A stretch of DNA of 64,000 nt, taken from contig NC_052477.1 in the NCBI RefSeq assembly GCF_009730915.1, positions 434,001 through 498,000 on the forward strand, in the 5' to 3' direction. Shown here piece by piece: positions 36,648 through 47,645 of this stretch. Source of the stretch: Dioscorea cayenensis subsp. rotundata (lineage: Eukaryota > Streptophyta > Magnoliopsida > Dioscoreales > Dioscoreaceae). The first letter of the stretch is position 1. The number at the start of each line of letters is the position of its first letter. The notes below the pieces were generated by a model. That model saw only the letters and a list, made by a program, of their open reading frames with translations. It did no database searches and was not told the DNA's origin. Made by a program: the position numbers and the translations under genes.

Positions 36648-39600
36648 ATGGGCAACAGCACTTCTCGAGTCGTGGGGTGCTTCGCCCCCTTTGGCAATGG
36701 CAAGGATGGGGTCAATCTTGAGTTTTTGGAGCCCCTGGATGAAGGTCTCGGCCATTCCTTCTGTTATGTCAGGCCTGTTATCTTTGATTCTCCGGCCATC
36801 ACCCCTTCCAACTCCGAAAGGTTCACACTTGATTCCAGTACCTTTGATTCCGAGACGCATAGTGGTGGTTCCTTCAGGCACGACTTTGCCGTAGCCGAAG
36901 ACTCTTCGTCTGCTTGCTTGCAGTTGCAGAGACCCAATAAGAACTTCTCTGAGACCACCTTCAAGACTATCTCGGGGGCATCCGTCAGTGCTAATGCATC
37001 CACTGCTCGCACCGTCAACCCAAGTGTGCTTTCCTCCGGTGACGCTCAGGAACCTGCCGCTTCGTTTGAGAGCACGTCTTCATTTGCCGCCATTCCCTTG
37101 CAGCCGGTGCCGCGCGGGTCTGGACCTCTCAATAGTTTCATGTCTGGTCCCCTGGAGAGAGGGTTTGCTTCGGGTCCTCTGGAAAGAGGTGGTGTGGGAT
37201 TCATGTCAGGGCCTTTGGATAAGGGGGTTTTCATGTCTGGACCTCTGGATAGCACAGACAGAAGTAACTTCTCTGCTCCGCTCGCTTACAGCCGGCGAGC
37301 TGGTGGTCTTGGACGTCTTGTCCGGAGCATGAGCAGACCCATGAGAAATGCATTGACTCGGACGTTCACCAGGCGCTTACCAGGTCCTGGCTGGGTGCAG
37401 CGCTTCTTCCTGCATCCTATGACAAAGTTTGTTTGGCACCCCAAGGAAGCAAAATTTCGGGCTGAAGCTCCCCGGAATTGTGCTGAGGTTGGGCCTTCTG
37501 AGCCTGAGTACAGTAATACCCGCAACTTGCAATGGGCTCATGGCAAGGCTGGGGAAGACAGAGTTCATGTTGTTCTCTCTGAGGAGCAAGGCTGGCTTTT
37601 CGTGGGGATATATGATGGTTTCAGTGGCCCTGACGCACCGGATTTCCTTATGGCTAATCTTTACAAGGCTATTGATAAAGAATTACAAGGACTGCTTTGG
37701 GACTATGAAGATAATCCTGAAAAGAGCACGCCCGCATCAGGCATTCTTCAAACTGAGGTCAGTGTGGATCATTCTAACCCTCCAGATGAGGACACAATTA
37801 CCTCTAGTTCCAACATTGATGGTTTGGAAAAGGATTCTGTTAATTGTCAATCATCAAAGGAGAATTTGGAGAACCAATTCAATGGACGAGTTATAGGTTC
37901 TTCTTCCACAGAAGATAGTTGTACAGAGACATCTGCAATTGACAAGGGTTCACAGTGCGACTCTGTAAAAGATAATGAGATAGTTGAAGACAAAGATGGG
38001 ATGGCCACCACCGATCTGTTGATAAAAGCTACAAATGTTAGTGAAGATAGCAGCTCAAACGTGAGTGATAGGAAAGTAGACATCCCCACTGTCACTAATC
38101 TTCCTATCCCAGATGGTTCATCAAGCAAATTGCCAAGGCAATACAAGAAAAGCAAACGCCTCTATGAGCTCCTTCAGATGGAGCTATTGGAAGAGCATGA
38201 TTTGAAGGATTCTATGTCAGTCTCTGAGTTTGGTAGCAGAAGAATGAGTTCAAGTGATTTGCAGTCAAATGCCAGTGAAGACATATGTGTCAGAGAAACC
38301 TTGACTACCGCAGAACTTGTCTCAAGCTCTGCAAGCATCCGAGGAGAAGATTCCGGTCGCATGGATGAGGTTGGCAGAACAAGAGACAATGAGGGTGTGC
38401 TTGGGGAGGACTCCAAAGAATCTAGGCTCCCGACAGGGCCTTCTTTTTCTGTTTCAGGACACAAGCAGATGATTAGGAGATCACTAATCGGATCAAGGCT
38501 AAGAAAGATGTATAGGAAGCAGAAATCATTGCGCAAAAAGCTCTTTCCGTGGAGTTATGATTGGCACAGAGATCAATGTCATGTAGATGAGAAAGTGGCC
38601 AACGCAACAGCGGTAATTAGAAGGTGCAAGTCAGGACCTGTGGATCATGATGCAGTCCTTAAAGCAATGTCACGAGCACTTGAATCTATAGAGGACGCGT
38701 ACATGGAAATGGTTGAAAGCTCACTTGATAAAAACCCAGAGCTTGCATTGATGGGCTCATGCGTTCTTGTGATGCTGATGAAGGATCAAGATGTGTATGT
38801 CATGAACCTTGGTGACAGTCGTGTTATATTGGCACAAGATAGGCTAAGTGATCGTTATATTGGTTCAAATCTTGTGAAAGATGATTCAAGGCAGAGAAAC
38901 AGGCCGAGGGAGTCAGTTGTTCGTGTTGAGCTTGACAGAATCTCCGAGGAGTCTCCAATACATAATCTCAATACCCAAGTCTGCAAAACCAACAAAAACA
39001 GAGAGATCTCCATTTGCAGATTGAAGATGAGGGCTGTTCAGCTGACCACTGATCATAGTACTAACATCCAAGAGGTAAGTAGTGTTGACATCATACTCTA
39101 TTTTTTTCCTGAACTTTGCATGAAATCTTGAGGCCATAAATGATACTGTAACAATCTGGATTGCATGATGATACATAAGTGAACTCTTATTGTTGGCCGG
39201 AATTACCTATCTTTCTTGTCAGGATGAGTACTTGAGTTGTATTCTTACAGTTCTACATTTACTCTAACTTGCTTGTGCTAAAATAAGGAAATATTTTTCA
39301 CTTTGTACTTGAAGCTATTGCATATGTTGTTTATGCTTCTTTTGTTGCACTTTCAACGCCAATGTAGGGTGAAAATCCTTCTCCATATAATTTTTGGATG
39401 GCGAGGTTCTCCTTTTGCAAGATCAAATTCAATTTATTTGCTTCTGTTTGCTACCACCTTGGCACTATATCTTTTTCATGTCTATGCTTTCCCAAGAGTG
39501 GAGGCATTTTTCTGGACCCTGATTTGGACCATCTTAAAATACGTGACACTTGGCATTTTTCATTGATTGTGCGATGGTGCAGTCTTGTACTCTTTGCACA

Positions 39601-42600
39601 TGCTAGTTCCAAATAAACTTTCACTTTTAGAATGATGAAATTGGGATGTTATTGGTCTTCAAAAAGTATGCATTCCACTTCATAAAGAATGCTCCTCTTC
39701 AGGATGAGGTAGTTCATGAATCCTGTTATAGCAGTTAAAGGAAAATCCTTTTTGATGCCAGGTCTTTCTGTATGGCCTTCTGACTGTGGGTATTCTTTGA
39801 CAACAAAGTACTAATCATATATTAGATCCATTATTTAGGATCTGTATAAAATTATAGCTTTAACTAAAATGGTAGAAGCAAATGGTGTTAACATGACTGA
39901 TAACTCTTGATGAAGTTAATTTATCATGTAGTATGGCTGAGTAGATGGTTTACGCATTGACATGTTTGTTTTGTGGTGAACGAATTAATGGATTATGTGT
40001 GGCCAACTGAGAAAAGTGGAATTCATCACATCCTTATATTGTACTGTTTCTAGACATGCAAACAATCCTACATTTAGATACGGATTTTAGATCAAGCTTC
40101 TTTGACACATTTAATATGTTTCTAGGAAATGATGCCAAAATATGGTGCAATTCCATCGTCACTTTCCACCTTAGAATACTCTTTATACCAGAATTTGAGC
40201 CCAGATTTATTTCATAGAGAGGCCAAATGACCCACAATCATTATTCTTTATTGCTATGTGTGCTGGTGATTAATGTTTATTTAGATTAGTATTTGTGCCT
40301 CAACTGACTGTACTTGGTATGTTTTTCTAGATGCTGTAGTTAGGGCATATACCTAGCTTTCTGACTCATGCAATACCAGATTAACGACAAAGAGAAATTA
40401 TTCAAGTATGTTGTACGTGGAAGTTATTAAAGTTCAAATACTGAATATTTTGTATCCAAACAAATCATCTTGAAGTTCACTTATTAGATGGAGTTCCTCT
40501 TTTGATTTATGTTTGTGTTAATAGTAGATTGTTTTGTTATAAATAGCACCTTCAGTGTTCCACTATGAGAGGTAGCTTTTTATTTTATTTTTTGGACCTT
40601 CATCTAACCCTTTTGGCTGATTCTGCAGGAAGTTTTGAGGATAAGGGCAGAACATGTTGATGATATTCAAGCTGTCTTCAACGAAAGAGTAAAAGGGCAG
40701 TTGAAGGTTACAAGAGCATTTGGTGCGGGGTTTCTAAAAAAGGTCAGCTTCCAAAACTCACCATTTTCTTTTCTTCATTAGGATCTCTCATCTGTTTTTC
40801 TTTCCAATTATGTGCTATGTGTCTATCTAATAAAACACTTATTTCTGGATGTCAGTGTGTCTCTATGTTTCACGTAGCTTTAAGTTGTGTACTCTGGCTG
40901 TTGCTGGATGTCAATGTGTATGCATATTGGCCATGTACCTAATGAACTCTGTCATCTTAATATTAGGTCAAACCTTTGTCACATCCATTATATTCTTTAC
41001 ATGGATTCAGTGCATATGACATATGGGGCCAACCTATTTATGGTTCTACCTGAAAAAACACAAAATGCACTTGTTGCTCATCCCTACTTAACTCTAATGA
41101 TCATAGCAAACATGACAAGTTTAAAAGGAATTTGCCATCTTCTAATTGTGCCAGAAGGCAATGAGCGCCCTTGAAGTTGGCAACTTGTTAGTGGGCATAA
41201 TGGAAAATTATATTTTGTGTTTTGACCCACTAGCTATTATGAATTGCCACCTGCCCCACCTCTGCAAAGGCTGGCAAGGAGAATGTAGTTGATTATTTTG
41301 GGAGAGGAAGTGATTGCCAATGCAAGCTTGATAATTTTAAAGGAAAAAAATAAGATGCTGGAAGGTGAACTGAGATGTATGATACAATAAAAGATTGGAA
41401 TCTTTTTTTTTTCCAATGTCCAGTTGTGTGGCACATGAGAGAAGTAGATAATTCTATTTTCATGTGTTGCTTTTTTGCATCCAAAGACTGATTATTGCTC
41501 TGGATGGCTGAGGAATTGATGAACACCATAAAAAGTGGACTTCCTTTTGGATGCTCTAAGCAGAATGCAGATTTATTTAGACAACTCTTTTTTTTTTTTG
41601 GATTCCTTAATCACTAGTGTTCCAATTTTTTATGCAAACTGCGATTAAGTTTGTGGAATATTAGTGATTGTACCAGAGTAGGTGTTCATAATTGAATGTG
41701 TATATCTGCTCAAATTTTTTTTCCCCTCTAGTTTGTGTTCGAAGGTGATGAGTTGAGTTTCCATTGCTAAAGCATAATTATTTTTATTTTTTGTTATATT
41801 CTGATTCAGCAGCCTTATTTCTAAAATTATTGTTATTCCTCTCATTGTTCTTCATAATTTATGCAATATGGAAATGAAGAGCCCATTTCTTTTGAAAGCA
41901 ATTCAATGTTTTTGAGTATTATTGTGAGCTCTAGATAGGTATCTGTTGCTTCATGTGTAAAAGGTTAGGTTAAACGAGATCATGTTTATGGTTCCTTCCA
42001 AATGGAAGCATGAATGAATGAGAAAACATGGTTTGTTCGGTGTATGGTATGTGGACCAGACTAATGTACAAGCGTCCAGGGTGTGTTCCATTTTGTATGA
42101 CCAGATCTCTTGCTAAGCTGTGTTTCTTACATACCAAGTACTTGTGTTCACAGCCCAAGTTCAATGAAGCACTGCTGGAGATGTTTCGGATTGACTACAT
42201 TGGAAGCTCACCATATGTTAGCTGTGTACCTTCTGTTGTCCATCACCGACTGTGCTCAAGTGATCGGTTTCTGGTCCTTTCTTCTGATGGGCTGTACCAG
42301 TATTTCAGCAATGAAGAAGTTGTTTCACATGTTGCCTGGTTTATGGAGAATGTACCTGAAGGGGATCCGGCACAATACCTGATTGCTGAGCTACTTTTTC
42401 GAGCAGCTAAAAAGAATGGTCAGTATATACCCGCGGCTTAATCAAACTCTAACATACCATATATACTTTTTTTAATTGATATTGATTATACACAAATGAA
42501 TGTACTGATAGATGATGGCTGTACTGCATTAGTATGTCCTTTTCAAGATGTCCACATTGTATTGCTGGTTTTATGTGATAGTTTTGGCACGCAACCCGCA

Positions 42601-42803
42601 TTCCATTGCTTTTGTGACCAGTATAAAGTACTCCATTATGTGAAGTTAACATGGTGTTTTTTTTTTGTTTTCATTTCATCGATGCAGGAATGGATTTCCA
42701 TGAGTTGCTTGACATTCCTCACGGTGATCGGCGGAAGTATCATGATGATGTATCAGTGATGGTGATTTCCCTGGAAGGAAGGATTTGGAGATCATCCGGT
42801 TGA
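36648..42803 (+). CDS. POL: POLTERGEIST/PLL-type protein phosphatase 2C
   Basis: Membrane-anchored Ser/Thr phosphatase; Arabidopsis POL and PLL1 act in CLAVATA/WUSCHEL stem-cell signalling. Four exons, 36648-39074, 40629-40742, 42154-42418 and 42688-42803 (GT-AG), encode 973 residues, somewhat longer than the Arabidopsis relatives. The start gives [12 protein letters not shown], a myristoylation (Gly2) and palmitoylation (Cys) signal; an upstream GTG in frame is not a start. Then come [18 protein letters not shown], four SGPL(E/D) repeats at about residues 165-206 and [22 protein letters not shown]2C motifs follow: [14 protein letters not shown] with metal-binding Asp323, a long acidic/Ser insertion (about 365-590), [46 protein letters not shown] (Asp892) and near the C-terminus HDDVSVMV (954-961), ending WRSSG. 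All junctions stay in frame. Introns 1 and 2 are 1.5 and 1.4 kb with no recognisable element. Confidence 0.96.
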
Positions 42804-43527
42804 TTCTTTTGATATTATTGTGGGTCTCGGTCTTTTGTATCTCTGTCAAAGTTACAATTTTTTTCCTGATGGAAAGCATTCTTCTTTTTCTTTATTTTTC
42901 TTTTGTCTTCTCAATAGGCACTTCTTTTGAGCTCTTTTTTGCCTTGCTGCGGCATCTGCTTATAAACATCTACTGTGCCTCTTTACTCTCTCTCTCTCTC
43001 TCTCTCCCTCATGGGATGGTGCATGTGCCACCATGAGGCTTTGAGTTACTTCTTCCTGGGACACAATATATAGATTGAGGTTTAGATTGAGTTTTTTTAT
43101 TTTTTTATATTTTTTTATGGAACCTGAAAAGAAACTTTAATTCAGAATATCTTCTTGCTCTGTTATGTCACACAACATATCCTTGGATAATCAGTTCTTG
43201 CACGAAAAATTCCCTACATTATACATCAATTCATTAGCAGGCTAGGCTAGGCTAGCAGGCTAGAATAGACAACAATTGGTTGACCAGAATCAATCAATTT
43301 CTGTATACGCCCAGCCAAAGAATTATGTAAACACATACCTGTGATCATCACTATCCTCGAAAATTTTTAAAAGAAAATAAGGAAACATACAGAGAGAACA
43401 GAAACACACGAATAGAGGAACAAAAGGAACAGCCAGCCACATGGATGATTGCTAATTAGCCATATTTAATGTAAATAACTAGAAGAACAATCTTTAACTA
43501 GCACAAAAACATCAAGACGTCTGCTTT
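42804..43527. other. POL 3' flank up to the assembly gap
   Basis: T-rich 3' UTR-like DNA with a (TC)n run at 42978-43005 and a short (GGCTA) tandem at 43233-43262. No gene is visible before the gap. Confidence 0.5.
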
Positions 43528-44527
43528 NNNNNNNNNNNNNNNNNNNNNNNNNNNNNNNNNNNNNNNNNNNNNNNNNNNNNNNNNNNNNNNNNNNNNNNNN
43601 NNNNNNNNNNNNNNNNNNNNNNNNNNNNNNNNNNNNNNNNNNNNNNNNNNNNNNNNNNNNNNNNNNNNNNNNNNNNNNNNNNNNNNNNNNNNNNNNNNNN
43701 NNNNNNNNNNNNNNNNNNNNNNNNNNNNNNNNNNNNNNNNNNNNNNNNNNNNNNNNNNNNNNNNNNNNNNNNNNNNNNNNNNNNNNNNNNNNNNNNNNNN
43801 NNNNNNNNNNNNNNNNNNNNNNNNNNNNNNNNNNNNNNNNNNNNNNNNNNNNNNNNNNNNNNNNNNNNNNNNNNNNNNNNNNNNNNNNNNNNNNNNNNNN
43901 NNNNNNNNNNNNNNNNNNNNNNNNNNNNNNNNNNNNNNNNNNNNNNNNNNNNNNNNNNNNNNNNNNNNNNNNNNNNNNNNNNNNNNNNNNNNNNNNNNNN
44001 NNNNNNNNNNNNNNNNNNNNNNNNNNNNNNNNNNNNNNNNNNNNNNNNNNNNNNNNNNNNNNNNNNNNNNNNNNNNNNNNNNNNNNNNNNNNNNNNNNNN
44101 NNNNNNNNNNNNNNNNNNNNNNNNNNNNNNNNNNNNNNNNNNNNNNNNNNNNNNNNNNNNNNNNNNNNNNNNNNNNNNNNNNNNNNNNNNNNNNNNNNNN
44201 NNNNNNNNNNNNNNNNNNNNNNNNNNNNNNNNNNNNNNNNNNNNNNNNNNNNNNNNNNNNNNNNNNNNNNNNNNNNNNNNNNNNNNNNNNNNNNNNNNNN
44301 NNNNNNNNNNNNNNNNNNNNNNNNNNNNNNNNNNNNNNNNNNNNNNNNNNNNNNNNNNNNNNNNNNNNNNNNNNNNNNNNNNNNNNNNNNNNNNNNNNNN
44401 NNNNNNNNNNNNNNNNNNNNNNNNNNNNNNNNNNNNNNNNNNNNNNNNNNNNNNNNNNNNNNNNNNNNNNNNNNNNNNNNNNNNNNNNNNNNNNNNNNNN
44501 NNNNNNNNNNNNNNNNNNNNNNNNNNN
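43528..44527. other. Assembly gap (1000 N)
   Basis: Exactly 1000 consecutive N. The round length suggests a placeholder for a gap of unknown size. Any open frame drawn across it is meaningless. Confidence 0.99.
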
Positions 44528-44621
44528 GTGGGATAGTGCTTATTGCCTTAATTAAAAAACAAAATAATAACAATAAAAAAGTTATATCTTTCGTATCACC
44601 ATAATAGATTAGCGATAATAT

Positions 44622-45790
44622 GATTTTTTTTTTTTTTGAAAAAATGAATAAACCACATCCATTAAAAGAAAACAATAGGTACAAAAGGGGAGCCAGATTC
44701 AACAAAACATCCACCAGGAGTGGGAACAGAACCAACAGCCCCAACAAATAGAAAAGTAAGGACAACACCTAAAGAACAGGGAGGTCCTTTAGGGAACAGT
44801 GAAAACGGTAGAAACTACTCCTCGCCTGGGGAAGGATGGCACGACAACGGGGCGCCCTGCACCGTATCTCTTGTAAACAAGAAATCTAGGCTCTTCTTGA
44901 TCTTAGCCATGGAGTTATCAAGTTTAGCCTTTTTAGTCTCAGGAGCTGCATTATACCAAAACAATAGCATACAGTCAATCTTTAGAATAATAGAGTCAGT
45001 CGCAAGACAATTGGAATTGAAAATGCATGAATTTCTTTCTAGCCAAATATTCCAATTAATGGCTCTCACGAGCATATCCCAAAATGGGATAGATAATTTG
45101 GGCAACTTGTGCCTCCATTCCCCCCAGAGGTCCTTGAGAGACCTGGGGGGATGATAACCCCCAAGAAGTTGTCCAAAATAATTCCAGATGTGCGAAGCGA
45201 AGGGGCAATGGATAAGGAGATGATCAGCTGTTTCGATCTCCACATGACACATGACACATAACACAAGTGGTAGACTGAAGAAGATTGCAGCGTCTCAATG
45301 CTAGTTCTCAAGGGTCAAAATCTTATTGTCCCATGCTAACAAATTGAAAAAGTTAATTTTTTTTTGGGCAAGGACCTTTCAAGATGATGGTAGTCCTCTG
45401 ACATCGCAAACCACTATCATTTAAGAAATTATAGAAAGATTTCACAAAAAAAATTTTGTTGGTTGTGAGAGCCCAGAGTTTATCATTCTTATCAGTGTGG
45501 TGACTTACCATGATGATATTAAGAAAATTGTCCTAATCAGGGAACTCGTTCAGAGGGATCACCGGTGTTCTGCTTGCATAATCCCGAACTGATTCCTCTT
45601 TATATGGGGCAAGACGATAGAAATGAGGCCAGATGTCGTCTGATGCCCGCCCCTCGAACCAACTCTCTAACCAGAAAAGAGTGTTAGTCCCATTATGAAG
45701 GCGTGATGAAACGTTTTTTTCTAAACGCATGAAGATAGTGCAGGATGCCATTCCAAAAGAAGGATCGTCTTTTGGTTTGCTATACAAATT
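44622..45790 (-). mobile_element. 5'-truncated LINE (C-terminal part of ORF2)
   Basis: On the minus strand, 45785 to 45533 encodes a segment with GTNTLFWLESWFEGRASDDI, then after frame breaks 45264 to 44815 encodes the zinc-binding C-terminal part: CVMCHVEIETADHLLIHCPF, SHIWNYFGQLLGG, and INWNIWLERNSCIFN. This CxxC...H...C and W-ERN-IF pattern is the zf-RVT tail of plant LINE ORF2. The open frame ends at SPGEE before a 3' UTR with the GGATAAACCAC-like box and an A-tract (T-tract 44623-44637 on the plus strand). The region between 45264 and 45533 carries frameshifts. Reverse transcriptase and endonuclease are absent. Confidence 0.87.
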
Positions 45791-45980
45791 TTGGGGTGTT
45801 TGTATAAAGCAGCTTATCTACATCGTAAAATAGAAAAAAAAATGTTTTATTATTTTACTGCTTGTTCTCTTTCCAGCTACACAATTGGATCAGTTGGACC
45901 AACATCATTAAAACAAAGCCTATTTATAATTGTATGATTTTTAATAGTATTATATAGAATACATCATAATTTATCCATAA

Positions 45981-46304
45981 GGCCTTGTTTGGATTGGCTT
46001 TTGAAAAACTTAAAAGTGTTTTTTTATAAATTAAGCACTTCTGAGTTCCAAAAATATTGTTTGTATTGTTTTTTCTGAAAAAACAGAAGCTATAAAAAAA
46101 AGCTGAAAAACAGCTTTTTTCAAAAGCTAGTCATGACCAGCTTATGAAATAAGCTGTTTTTTAGCTTATTTTTACAACTTCTGCTTCTACATAAAAGTTA
46201 ATCCAAACAGAAAATAGAAAAAGTGCTTAATTTACTCTGGAGAAGCACTTCTACTAAACTAAAAAAAAAAAGCACTTTTTTGATAAACCAATCCAAACAA
46301 GGCC
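45981..46304. mobile_element. Tourist/Harbinger-like MITE
   Basis: 324 bp with perfect 17-bp terminal inverted repeats, GGCCTTGTTTGGATTGG, flanked by the 3-bp duplication TAA (45978-45980 and 46305-46307). The interior is itself largely palindromic (aagctg / cagctt and aagcagaagt / acttct blocks), so the strand can fold into one long hairpin. It has no coding capacity. The TAA duplication and GGCC... ends fit PIF/Harbinger-type MITEs. Confidence 0.9.
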
Positions 46305-46647
46305 TAAATCATAAGAAAATAAGAAGTGCCTCATAGGACAGGTGTGATGGATTGTTTGCTCCCGCTAACAAGTCCATATTTTAAATCGAAAACATTAATG
46401 GCAACTCTAGCTAATTAACAAGCATCAAATTTATTTAGTTTTAATAAATATATGAATAACCTACAAATTTTCAATTTTTAAATTAAAAAGTATATAAATC
46501 CTTTTAAAGAAAAAAAAAATACCAACCATAGCCCTTATCTTAAATAAAAAAAAACTACTAAATATCACGGTTAACATTATATTTTAAATTAAAAATAAAT
46601 AAATACATTGTTGCAATTGTGATGTGAGCTCTTATGTTCTCATTGGT

Positions 46648-47330
46648 TTAATATTTTTTTAATAAAGGGAATAAATCACCGATTTCATTCAAAATACAAA
46701 AGTGATAAAGACTAAAAGCGGGTCACCAGAAGTGAAGCATTGCAAAAAAATAAAACAATAAAAAAGAGAAACGGGGAAGTAATATACAAACAGAAAATTA
46801 TACACCTACAGACGAAGATCAAAGAAGGTTGGAGCCATCTAGAGTTGGATCCTCTGGCTCACTTGCCATAGCTGGCTAAATAATTGGGTCGAGACTTCTC
46901 AAGCTTGCAAAAGCAAGACTGCACCTAATCTTGGGGAGGGATTCCTCGAGTTGGAGTTTGGTCGAGGCAAGAGCTGCAAGAAACCAATCGATGAGCATGC
47001 AGTAAATTTTGCAAATAATAGAATGCTCATCTAAAGTTATCAAAGTGAAAATACTTCTATTGCACTTGGCTCAAATCGCCCCAACAAATGGCCCTCACAA
47101 GGATTAGACCTAGAAGTTTAGGATTAAGAGTGCATTTAAACCCTCAAGAAGTCCATGCCTCCGTCAAGGAATTAGAAATTTATGTTCAGAACAAAATAGC
47201 AAAATGTGCCCAGATTTTGATAAAAAAATGGAGCAGGTAAATAAAAGATGTTCAGTCTCATCCATTGCCTCATGACAGAGAATGCAGGTGCTATTAGAGA
47301 TTCGAGGAGTAATCTTAATTGCAAGCTAAC
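46648..47330 (-). mobile_element. 5'-truncated decayed LINE
   Basis: It begins with a T-tract and aataaagggaataaatcacc, a diverged form of the family tail, then aaaatacaaaag. On the minus strand near 47290-47180 the zinc-binding motif is still readable as a CxLCHEAMDETEHLLFTC-like stretch. Many stops indicate an older copy than its neighbours. Confidence 0.72.
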
Positions 47331-47645
47331 AGTTTTGATTTTCTTTGTTTTTTATGTTCATCCTTTTCTTTTATAAAATTTTAAATACACATGATATTTC
47401 CAATACCAAAAAGGCATTATATATGGAATCCAATATAATTATACTCCCAAAATTTTCATTGTTTATTGCTGAAGTTGACTCTATACCTTTTTCATGAATA
47501 TGATTTATCTTTTAAAAACAATAATATTAACTTTATATTATTCATTTTTCATTATAAGATGATGACATGTGATGATCAAACAAATATCTATTTTCTATCC
47601 TGCTGCTGCAGCTAAACTTTGTATTTATCATTTTTAATAGAAATT

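Noticed and set aside
43512-44768. 418-residue open frame on the minus strand
   Set aside because: Most of it is translated N from the assembly gap; the two ends are unrelated spacer and LINE 3' UTR sequence.
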